Source: JBCBKP01 sp038746265 (lineage in GTDB: Bacteria; Planctomycetota; Phycisphaerae; Phycisphaerales; UBA1924). From it: 14,824 bases of DNA. The position numbers and the translations under genes are program-made. Every line of letters begins with the position of its first letter. Position 1 is the stretch's first letter. This document shows positions 1 through 5,761 of the stretch, piece by piece. The notes beneath the pieces are model-generated. The model was not told where the DNA came from, searched no databases, and saw only the letters and a list, made by a program, of their open reading frames with translations. Location of the stretch: the NCBI GenBank assembly GCA_038746265.1, contig JBCDKU010000068.1:1-14824 (forward strand), given 5' to 3'.

Positions 1-76
1 CTCGGCACTCGGCACTCGGCACTCGGCACTCGGCACTCGGCACTCGGCACTCGGCACTCGGCACTCGGCACTCGGC
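1..76. repeat. Heptamer tandem repeat (CTCGGCA), about 11 copies
   Basis: The window opens inside a perfect tandem array of the 7-base unit CTCGGCA, with 10.9 copies visible and the left end cut off by the window edge. The unit length is not a multiple of three, so it is unlikely to be coding. It ends at 76, where the sequence changes to CTTTGGATT. Short heptamer arrays between genes are known from cyanobacteria (STRR repeats), and similar simple repeats occur in Planctomycetes. No spacers are present, so this is not CRISPR. Confidence 0.95.
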
Positions 77-133
77 CTTTGGATTGCGTCTCACGGATTG
101 CGTGGAAACGCCCCGCATGCTGTGAAATCACAA

Positions 134-161
134 CCCCAGTCCCAGGTCCCCAGTCCCCAGC
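134..161. repeat. Degenerate heptamer array (CCCCAGT) with G-quadruplex motif on the minus strand
   Basis: Four 7-base units lie side by side: CCCCAGT, CCCAGGT, CCCCAGT, CCCCAGC. Read on the minus strand, 158 to 134 gives four G-runs of 4, 4, 3 and 4 bases with loops of 3, 4 and 3, which fits the standard G-quadruplex pattern. It begins about 7 bases past the lexA stop codon, so it would lie in the lexA mRNA 3' end. I see no ordinary hairpin-plus-T terminator here, so the G-rich run could be the only structured element at the end of that transcript. That role is inference. Confidence 0.7.
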
Positions 162-164
162 CAG

Positions 165-782
165 TCAGCGGTACCGCCGCACGACCGCCTTCACGATGCC
201 CTGAATCTGGCAGAACCGCACGCGGATCGGCTCGAACTCGGGGTTCGCGGGCTGTAGGCGGATGTGGTCGTCTTCCTTGAAGAAGGTCTTGAGCGTGGTC
301 TGACCGTCCTCGAGCAGCGCGACGACGCGGTCGCCGTTGTGCGCCACCTCCGCCCGCTCGAGCAGGATGATGTCGCCCGGCAGGATCCCCTCGTCGCGCA
401 TCGACTCGCCCTCGACCTCGAGCGCGAAGCGATTGGTGTTGGCTTCCTCGGTCGCGCCGAGGAGCTCGGCGAGGTCGATCTCGTCCGAGTCCGCGACCTT
501 CTCGATCGGACGGCCGGCCGCGATCTTGCCGACCAGCGGCAGCTTCAGCGGACGCGACTCGTCCGGGACCGCAACGCCCTCAGCGATCGATAAAGAGCGA
601 GCCTTGTTTGGCTCGCGGACGAGCGCGCCCTTCTTGATGAGCGCCTCGACGTGCTCGAACACGGTGACCTTGCTGACGCCGATCTCGTCGGCCAGCTCCT
701 GCATCGTCGGCGAATAGCCCCGGCGCACGCGCCAGTCGCGGATGAGCTTGAGGATGCGGAGCTGCTTGGGGGTCAGGTTCAT
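165..782 (-). CDS. lexA: LexA repressor, SOS response regulator
   Basis: This is the transcriptional repressor of the DNA damage (SOS) response, which cuts itself when RecA filaments form. The 205-residue protein has the usual family length. It starts MNLTPKQLRIL, with a winged helix-turn-helix at about residues 1-65 (recognition region QELADEIGVSKVTVFEHV). The self-cleavage site is Ala89-Gly90 (KIAAGRPI), and the catalytic pair is Ser127 (GESM) and Lys165 (TTLKTFF). The start is set by homology and by a GGAGG ribosome site 6 bases upstream (788-792). The frame stays open to 995, but that extension encodes only a WKRS-type repeat and is rejected. DNA-binding and catalytic parts are both intact. 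The gene is probably transcribed with, or through, the open stretch upstream, and autoregulation through the inverted repeats at 1227-1268 is possible. Confidence 0.97.
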   Translation of the reverse strand: MNLTPKQLRILKLIRDWRVRRGYSPTMQELADEIGVSKVTVFEHVEALIKKGALVREPNKARSLSIAEGVAVPDESRPLKLPLVGKIAAGRPIEKVADSDEIDLAELLGATEEANTNRFALEVEGESMRDEGILPGDIILLERAEVAHNGDRVVALLEDGQTTLKTFFKEDDHIRLQPANPEFEPIRVRFCQIQGIVKAVVRRYR

Positions 783-1197
783 GAAAGCCTCCGAGTGTCG
801 TGCCCGGAACCGCGTCAATACGGGCTCCGGGCGTGTTGTCCTCCGCCACCACGTCGGAGGTCGAGCAGATGAGTTCGGTATCGAGATCCGGCGGGGCCAC
901 GCAATCCGGCTCGGCCGCCGATGGCCCCGAAACCGCTTCCACACGGACCGCTTCCAGACGGGCCGCTTCCAGACAGACCGCTTCCAGATAGACACCGCCC
1001 GGGCCGAGCAGCATCAGCGGCTGGTTGTCGCAATCGCTGGCACCGAGACCAGCAAGCACCCGCCGAAGCCGCAGCACACCGGCGCGACACGCGGCGACCA
1101 TCCGCGCCATCGGAGTCGGCCCGCCAGCAAGCGGCACCGCCGTCAGCAGCAGGCTGCCGGATGCGACGTGCTGGGTATGTGCTCGGACTCGTGCCAT
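580..1197 (-). CDS. Possible upstream protein overlapping lexA out of frame (unrecognised)
   Basis: An open frame of 205 codons starts with ATG at 1197 (MARVRAHTQ) and runs 203 bases into lexA in another frame before its stop. I do not recognise the product. The part before lexA (about 138 residues) uses mostly G or C at the third codon position, roughly three quarters by eye. It has a hydrophobic start (GSLLLTAVPLAGG), an Arg/Leu-rich stretch (VLRLRRVLAGLG) and a repeat of LEAVC/LEAAR/LEAVR/VEAV that comes from the 15-base DNA repeat at 932-991. A possible ribosome site AAGGATCG lies upstream. Against it: the part inside lexA reads as an Arg/Ala-rich shadow, and the long overlap is unusual. 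It may be a real gene whose stop has been lost, a frameshifted gene, or just a leader. Low confidence. Confidence 0.3.
   Translation of the reverse strand: MARVRAHTQHVASGSLLLTAVPLAGGPTPMARMVAACRAGVLRLRRVLAGLGASDCDNQPLMLLGPGGVYLEAVCLEAARLEAVRVEAVSGPSAAEPDCVAPPDLDTELICSTSDVVAEDNTPGARIDAVPGTTLGGFHEPDPQAAPHPQAHPRLARAPGLFADDAGAGRRDRRQQGHRVRARRGAHQEGRARPRAKQGSLFIDR
932..991. repeat. Four 15-base tandem repeats upstream of lexA
   Basis: Exactly four 15-base units fill 932-991: ACCGCTTCCACACGG, ACCGCTTCCAGACGG, GCCGCTTCCAGACAG and ACCGCTTCCAGATAG. The unit length is a multiple of three. On the minus strand one frame gives repeated LEAVx and another gives repeated WKRSV. Expansion in multiples of three hints that a reading frame was preserved, with the LEAVx frame (the possible upstream protein) the better candidate. 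Confidence 0.9.
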
Positions 1198-1226
1198 GAC
1201 GATTCGTGTGTCGATCCTTACATAGA

Positions 1227-1268
1227 TCCCTATCACGAAGTGATCGGGACCCTTCCGGTTCCCGATCA
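1227..1268 (-). promoter_or_regulatory. Three-armed overlapping inverted repeats: operator or alternative leader hairpins
   Basis: Two inverted repeats share one arm. Arm 1 (1227-1236, TCCCTATCAC) mirrors arm 2 (1240-1249, GTGATCGGGA) around a 3-base centre with one mismatch. The first nine bases of TGATCGGGA (1241-1249) mirror arm 3 (1260-1268, TCCCGATCA) perfectly around a 10-base loop. As DNA this is three half-sites for a dimeric repressor. As minus-strand RNA, the middle arm can pair with either neighbour but not both. The element lies 30-71 bases upstream of the possible ATG at 1197 and just downstream of a promoter-like TATACT. It does not match the E. coli (CTGT-N8-ACAG) or Bacillus (GAAC-N4-GTTC) SOS boxes. 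Confidence 0.65.
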
Positions 1269-1276
1269 ACATCGTC

Positions 1277-1306
1277 AGTATACCCGAGTAGAGTCCAGAA
1301 AGTTCA
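1277..1306 (-). promoter_or_regulatory. Possible promoter for the lexA unit
   Basis: On the minus strand a good -10 hexamer TATACT (1282 to 1277) stands out in this GC-rich DNA. The -35 is weak: GAACTT or TGAACT at 1306-1300, with spacing of 17-18. Transcription would start near 1270, directly at the first arm of the inverted repeats, which would suit repression of this promoter. The evidence is sequence appearance only. Confidence 0.35.
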
Positions 1307-1322
1307 TCGTGATTTGGTAAAC

Positions 1323-1336
1323 GGGTTCCAAAACCC
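1323..1336 (-). terminator. Weak hairpin beyond dprA, possible terminator
   Basis: A 5-base stem GGGTT/AACCC with loop CCAA on the plus strand (TTGG on minus) lies 56 bases past the dprA stop. On the minus strand it is preceded by a T-rich stretch (GTCTTTTCTTGGG) and followed by GTTTA rather than a clean T-run. It is the only terminator-like element I see between dprA and the lexA promoter region. The remaining bases of this gap show nothing else. Confidence 0.25.
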
Positions 1337-1391
1337 AAGAAAAGACCGACCTTCCGACGCCAGGCCCGCTCAGCCTTCCCTCACCCCCGCT

Positions 1392-2591
1392 TCAGCCAGA
1401 CCGCCGGGCGATCCGCGTGCCCTCGCGGCGGATCAGACCGGCCAGATCCAGCGTCGTGATCGATGTCCGGAGGGCCGCGATCTCGAGGCCGAGCGTCTCG
1501 GCGAGCTGGTCGGGCGTCTTGGGCTCCGCCAGGGCCTGCATGATCGATCGCTCCGGCTCGGTCTCGGGGAGCGGCACCGCTGCGAGGGGTCGGAGCGGCG
1601 GTGTCGGCGCCGTCCGGGCGGGTTCGGTCCGGGCGGGCTCGGCTCGGTACCGCGCGGCGTGCGTCTCATCATGCGCGAAGCGGGCCGACTGCTCCAGCTG
1701 CTCGATCACGTCGGCGGGATCCGAAACCAGACCCGCGCCGCCCGCGCGCAGCAAGTCGTTGCAGCCGGCCGAGTGCGGCGAATCGATGCGGCCCGGCACC
1801 GCCATCACCTCGCGGCCGTGATCCTCAGCCGCGATCCGGGCGGTGATCAGCGCCCCGCTCTTGCGGCCCGCCTCGATCACGAGCACGCCCAGGCTCAGCC
1901 CGCTGATGATCCGGTTCCGCGATGGGAAGTTCTGCGCGATCGGAGGCGTCTGCGCGGGAAGCTCGCTGACGATCGCGCCGCGGCCGGAATCCGCGATCTC
2001 GTCGAAAAGCCCCGCGTGCTCGGGCGGATAGGGCACACCGAGGCCCGTGCCGAGCACTACAACGGTCTTGCCACCGGCGGCCATCGCCGCCCGGTGCGCC
2101 GCGGCGTCGATGCCGCGGGCGCCGCCCGAGACGACCATCAGGCCGGCCGTCGCGAGCGCGGAGGCGAACCGGCCCGCCTGCTCGTGCCCGTAGTGCGTGT
2201 GATCCCGCGAGCCGACGATCGCGACGGGGTACCGGCCGAGGGCCGCGTCGAGATCGCCCCGGACGAACAGCACCGGCGGCGCGTCCGGCAGCGGAGCAAG
2301 CAGCGCCGGGTAGTTCTCATCACCGACGGCGACGGCTCGGCCGCCGAGCTTCTCGAGCTGGGCGAGTTCCTCGTCGGCCTTGCGGTGGGCGGTGTCGAAG
2401 GACTGCCGGGCCCGCCGCGCGAGGGCCGGGCCGATGCCGAGGACGGTCGCGAGCTCCGATTCGGATCGCCCGAAGACCTCGGCCGGCGAGCCGAATCGCT
2501 CGAGCAGCCGTCGGACCCGCTGCGGACCCAGCCCGGGCGCGGTCGAGAGCGCGAGCAAGTCGCGGGCGTGATTCGTTGCGATACCGGACAC
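1392..2591 (-). CDS. dprA: DprA/Smf DNA-processing protein
   Basis: DprA binds incoming single-stranded DNA in the cytoplasm and loads RecA on it during natural transformation; it is also present in many bacteria not known to be competent. The 399-residue protein has three parts. An N-terminal helix-hairpin-helix region covers about 10-65 (APGLGPQRVRRLL, LGIGPALARRA). The Rossmann-type Smf core covers about 85-300, with VAIVGSR (123-129), SGGARGID (155-162), NFPSRNRIISGL (221-232), EAGRKSGALITA (240-251) and GCNDLLRAGG. A C-terminal winged helix covers about 345-399 (TPDQLAETLGLE). The start is GTG, with only a weak ribosome site. The lipoprotein gene upstream ends 36 bases away on the same strand, so the two may be cotranscribed. 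All core motifs are intact. Confidence 0.96.
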   Translation of the reverse strand: MSGIATNHARDLLALSTAPGLGPQRVRRLLERFGSPAEVFGRSESELATVLGIGPALARRARQSFDTAHRKADEELAQLEKLGGRAVAVGDENYPALLAPLPDAPPVLFVRGDLDAALGRYPVAIVGSRDHTHYGHEQAGRFASALATAGLMVVSGGARGIDAAAHRAAMAAGGKTVVVLGTGLGVPYPPEHAGLFDEIADSGRGAIVSELPAQTPPIAQNFPSRNRIISGLSLGVLVIEAGRKSGALITARIAAEDHGREVMAVPGRIDSPHSAGCNDLLRAGGAGLVSDPADVIEQLEQSARFAHDETHAARYRAEPARTEPARTAPTPPLRPLAAVPLPETEPERSIMQALAEPKTPDQLAETLGLEIAALRTSITTLDLAGLIRREGTRIARRSG

Positions 2592-2627
2592 GACCCGATC
2601 ATACCGAGTCTCGCGTCCGATGCGCGG

Positions 2628-3059
2628 TCAATTTTCGGGTATTTGGTCAGGTTCCACGCGGCCCGCGGGGCGGTAGGGGCCCTTGGGCTTCGCGCCATAC
2701 TCCAGCTGGCGGGCGAAGATCTCGATCGCGCGGTCGCGGCGGACCTGCGTCAGCACGGTGTGCTCCGCGATGACCTGCGGATAGAGGAATGCCGGGTTGG
2801 GCTCGACGAACGTCAGGAAGACCTGGTGCTCGCCGAGACGCCGGCGGTCGCCGTCGAGTTCGACCGTCCAGCCCGGGGTCGGCAGCCGCACGGTCAGGGC
2901 GTGGGTGCCTGCGATCTGGCTCGCTTCGACGGCTGGCCCGGTCCAGGCGGTCTCGCCGATGGAGAATTGCTGGCCCCCGCATCCACCAAGGACGGCCAAG
3001 CCGGCGGCGGTCAAGAGCCAGGTCGAAAGCCGGGTCACGAGTCGGGAAGGGAAAGGCAT
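2628..3059 (-). CDS. Small predicted lipoprotein, unknown function
   Basis: This 143-residue protein begins with a lipoprotein signal peptide: Arg residues, a hydrophobic stretch (WLLTAAGLAVL) and lipobox LGGC with Cys27. It should be lipid-anchored outside the cytoplasm. The mature part has no motif I can name with confidence. It holds a likely beta-rich segment (HALTVRLPTPGWTVELDG, then HQVFLTFVEP) and an Arg-rich helix near the end (RRDRAIEIFARQLEYG), and looks faintly like PrcB-type domains, which is only a guess. The ATG at 3059 overlaps the start codon of the divergent SpoIID-like gene. Its ribosome site is weak, so an upstream in-frame ATG at 3116 or a downstream GTG at 3038 are alternatives. 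dprA follows after 36 bases. Confidence 0.8.
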   Translation of the reverse strand: MPFPSRLVTRLSTWLLTAAGLAVLGGCGGQQFSIGETAWTGPAVEASQIAGTHALTVRLPTPGWTVELDGDRRRLGEHQVFLTFVEPNPAFLYPQVIAEHTVLTQVRRDRAIEIFARQLEYGAKPKGPYRPAGRVEPDQIPEN

Positions 3060-4377
3060 GCGGCAGGTCTCAATGCGGATACGAAGCGGGTCGAGCCCGA
3101 CAGGGTACCGGCTCATGGCGTTGCTGACGGCCGTGATCGCGCTGTCCGTCGGTTTGACCGGATGCAGCCCCCGCCGAACCGCGACGGTCGCGCCCGAGCC
3201 GGTCTGGTTCGGGACCGAGCCCGACATCCGCGTGCTCGTCGCGACAACAGACGGCCCGATCCGGCTCGCAACAACAGACAAGACCCCGCTCACCACGCGC
3301 GATGCCGACAACGGATCGCGCACGGGCCAGGCGCCGTCGGGCGCTTCCTTCGCCGCCACCCGCGCCGGCTCGGCGTTCGGCGTCTCGACACCCGGGCTTA
3401 CCGCCGCCCGCGTGGAGGTCGAGTCGCAGGCCGGGCTGATCTACGACTCCAAGCGGCTCGGCCCGCGCGCCGAGATCGCGGTCGAATCAGCCGATGGTGA
3501 GCCCACGCTCCGCCTGATCGCGATCGTTCCGCTTGAGCAGTATGTCGCGGGCGTCGCCGCAGCCGAGCTGTACGCGAGCTGGGAGCGCGAGGCGTACGAG
3601 GCCCAGTGCGTCGCCGCCCGGACCTATGCCCTGCACGAGCGTGCCCGCGCCCGCGCGTCGGGCCGGTCGTACGACGTCCTGAGCTCGACGCTCGATCAGG
3701 TGTTCGAGGGACTGACCAGGAACGAGACCGCGCAGATCGCCGCCCGCGCCACCCGCGGCTCGGTACTGCTCGACGAGGACAAGCAGATCCTTCGCGCGTA
3801 CTACAGCTCGACGTGCGGCGGGCGTCCCTCAAGCGCCGCGGGCATCTGGCCCTCGACGGGCTCGTTCGCGTTCAACGCCGCCCTGCCGCTGCAGGGCCTG
3901 CCCCGCGCCTGCCCCTGCGAGGCGTCGTCGCGCTACCGCTGGGAACGCGAGCGGTCGGTCGCCGACGTCACCGCGCGGCTCAAGGCGTGGGGCCGCGAGA
4001 AAGCCGTCCCGATCCGGCGGATGGCGGACCTCGTGTCGATCGAGCCCGTTGAATTCAACGACGCCCGACGACCCAACGCCTACCGCGTCACCGATTCCGA
4101 CCGCAAGACGTACCTGATCTCCGCAGAAGAGCTGCGCACCGCGCTCAACACACCCGCGCGGGGCCGGCCGTCGATCACCGGGAAGACCCGCGTCCCGAGC
4201 GGCGACCTCAGCGCCGTCGTCGAGGGCAGCACCGTCACGCTCGTCGGCCGCGGCTTCGGTCACGGCGTGGGCCTCTGCCAATTCGGAGCCCAGAGCTTTG
4301 CCAAGCAGGGCGAAGAGGCCGCCGACATGCTCGAGCTGTTCTACCCGGGAGCCGAGCGGGCGATCGTCTACGACTAA
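3058..4377 (+). CDS. SpoIID/LytB-domain lipoprotein, probable peptidoglycan lytic transglycosylase
   Basis: SpoIID-family proteins cut glycan strands in the cell wall; in Firmicutes they act in engulfment, but the domain is common in bacteria that form no spores. The 439-residue protein has an Arg-rich start, a hydrophobic segment (LMALLTAVIALSVG) and lipobox LTGC with Cys36, so it is probably a membrane-anchored lipoprotein. The SpoIID domain spans about 120-436: PLEQYVAGVAAAEL with the likely catalytic Glu170, CVAARTYAL (184-192), YYSSTCGG (248-255) and the closing motif GRGFGHGVGLCQFGAQ (397-412). The start at 3058 was chosen for its ribosome site GGGAAGGGAAAGG; ATGs at 3073 and 3116 would keep the signal peptide. 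queA starts 25 bases downstream and may share its transcript. Confidence 0.9.
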   Translation: MRQVSMRIRSGSSPTGYRLMALLTAVIALSVGLTGCSPRRTATVAPEPVWFGTEPDIRVLVATTDGPIRLATTDKTPLTTRDADNGSRTGQAPSGASFAATRAGSAFGVSTPGLTAARVEVESQAGLIYDSKRLGPRAEIAVESADGEPTLRLIAIVPLEQYVAGVAAAELYASWEREAYEAQCVAARTYALHERARARASGRSYDVLSSTLDQVFEGLTRNETAQIAARATRGSVLLDEDKQILRAYYSSTCGGRPSSAAGIWPSTGSFAFNAALPLQGLPRACPCEASSRYRWERERSVADVTARLKAWGREKAVPIRRMADLVSIEPVEFNDARRPNAYRVTDSDRKTYLISAEELRTALNTPARGRPSITGKTRVPSGDLSAVVEGSTVTLVGRGFGHGVGLCQFGAQSFAKQGEEAADMLELFYPGAERAIVYD

Positions 4378-4402
4378 GCCCCGCCGCGGCAATGATGCGG
4401 GC

Positions 4403-5521
4403 GTGAAGTCGAGCGAACTCGAATTCGACCTGCCGCGGGACCTGATCGCGACCACACCCGCCGATCCGCGCGATGCGGCCCGTCTGATGGTCGTGCGCAA
4501 GTCAACCGACGAGATCGAGCACCGCCGCGTCCGCGACCTGCCCGAGATTCTGGATGCCGGCGACCTGCTTGTCCTGAACCGCACCCGTGTCGCGCCGGCG
4601 CTCTTCGTGGGCCGCAACACCGAGACGGGCGGCAAGGTCGAGGGCCTCTGGCTCCGTGATGAGCCCTCCGACGGCAGCGGCGACAGCGACGACGTCATCT
4701 GGGCGGCGATGATCAAGTCCCGCCGCCATAAGCCGGGCTACCGCGTCCGCCTCGACGCGCGGCAGGACGCGGTCATCGAGATCGAGCTCCTCGAGCGCGT
4801 CGGGACCGACGACGAAGCCGAGGCCGGCGCGTGGCGCGTCCGTGTCGAGGGGCCAACCGGCATGACGTCCTCGGACTGGCTCGGGCTCGTCGGCAAGCCG
4901 CCTCTGCCGCCCTACATCCGCTCGGCCCGCAAGGAGCGCGGCGAGCTGCTCGATTCCGACGCCGACGTCGAGCGGTACCAGACGATCTTCGCTCAGGGCG
5001 AGACGCTGTCCGTCGCCGCCCCGACCGCGGGCCTGCACTTCACGCCCGAGCTGTTCGAGCGGCTCGCGTCGGTCGGGATCGATCGCACCGAGGTCACCCT
5101 GCACGTCGGCGCCGGCACCTTCAAGACGATCGAGACCGAGGAGGTCGAGGCCCACCCGATGCACCGCGAGTGGTGCTCGATCGCGCCCGAGGCGGCCGAC
5201 CAGATCTTCGGCTCCGACCGCCGCGTGATCGCGGTCGGTTCGACCTCGACCCGCACGATCGAGTCCTACGCCGCCGCGATAGGCGAGGGCGGAGCGCCGC
5301 CGCCCCACCTCGAGACCGACCTGATGATCTCCGAGGGCTACCAGTGGCGCCGCGTCGCGGGCCTGCTGACGAACTTCCACTTGCCGCGCTCGACCCTGCT
5401 CGCAATGGTGGCGGGGGCCCTGCCGGGCGGGATCGGCCGCGTCCGCGAGCTGTACGAGATCGCGGTGGCCGAGCGGTACCGCTTCTTCAGCTTCGGCGAC
5501 GCGATGCTGATCCTGCCGTAG
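4403..5521 (+). CDS. queA: S-adenosylmethionine:tRNA ribosyltransferase-isomerase (QueA)
   Basis: QueA moves the ribosyl part of S-adenosylmethionine to preQ1 at tRNA position 34 to make epoxyqueuosine, the next-to-last step of queuosine synthesis. The 372-residue protein has normal length and family motifs: FDLPRDLIATTPADPRDAARLMV at the start, GDLLVLNRTRVAPALF (53-68), PPLPPYIR (166-173), VAAPTAGLHFT (204-214), LHVGAGTF (233-240), HPMHREW (251-257), GSTSTRTIES (279-288) and NFHLPRSTLLAMV near the end. The start is GTG at 4403; nearby ATGs at 4392 and 4395 are out of frame. There is no strong ribosome site, which suits translation following the gene just upstream. No tgt gene is in the window. 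Confidence 0.97.
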   Translation: MKSSELEFDLPRDLIATTPADPRDAARLMVVRKSTDEIEHRRVRDLPEILDAGDLLVLNRTRVAPALFVGRNTETGGKVEGLWLRDEPSDGSGDSDDVIWAAMIKSRRHKPGYRVRLDARQDAVIEIELLERVGTDDEAEAGAWRVRVEGPTGMTSSDWLGLVGKPPLPPYIRSARKERGELLDSDADVERYQTIFAQGETLSVAAPTAGLHFTPELFERLASVGIDRTEVTLHVGAGTFKTIETEEVEAHPMHREWCSIAPEAADQIFGSDRRVIAVGSTSTRTIESYAAAIGEGGAPPPHLETDLMISEGYQWRRVAGLLTNFHLPRSTLLAMVAGALPGGIGRVRELYEIAVAERYRFFSFGDAMLILP

Positions 5522-5530
5522 CGCCTCCCT

Positions 5531-5564
5531 CCCTCTCCCCATGGGAGAGGGCCGGGGTGAGGGC
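5531..5564 (+). repeat. REP-like palindromic element, copy 1
   Basis: Ten bases after the queA stop, a hairpin-forming run begins with CCCTCTCCCCATGGGAGAGG and continues as a GC-rich tail ending GGGTGAGGGC. The first part alone folds on itself. The whole element is repeated as an inverted, slightly diverged copy at 5656-5688. It may also end queA transcription, although no T-run follows. Confidence 0.75.
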
Positions 5565-5655
5565 GAGTGTGCAACAGCGTGATCTTCATCGACGAACTTC
5601 GGAACATCGGACGGGGCGGAAGGGGAAGCTCAGGAAGAACAGGAAAGACCAAAGA

Positions 5656-5688
5656 GCCCTCACCCTGCCCTCACCTAGAGGGAGAGGG
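5656..5688 (-). repeat. REP-like palindromic element, inverted copy 2
   Basis: GCCCTCACCCTGCCCTCACC followed by TAGAGGGAGAGGG matches the reverse complement of 5531-5564 with about four differences and one gap. The two copies enclose 91 bases with no reading frame I can support. Together they form an inverted pair like the paired REP elements of other bacteria, or a very small non-autonomous element. The rest of the 240-base gap between queA and murE holds only this pair and the murE ribosome site (GGAGGG, 5752-5757). Confidence 0.75.
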
Positions 5689-5761
5689 TGCCTTTGCTCG
5701 GCGGTTCTCGTTGGTTCACGGGTAAGCTGCCGATAGATCCACAGGCGGTCGGAGGGCACGG

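Noticed and set aside
1..76. CRISPR array
   Set aside because: The units are 7 bases, directly joined with no spacers, and no cas genes are present.
783..995. N-terminal extension of LexA to an upstream ATG, giving a WKRSV repeat
   Set aside because: LexA homology starts at the ATG at 782, which has a GGAGG site; the extension is the out-of-frame reading of the 15-base repeat.
1206..3500. 764-codon open frame on the plus strand
   Set aside because: It lies antisense to dprA and the lipoprotein gene and is Arg/Gly/Ala-rich without motifs, a typical shadow in GC-rich DNA.
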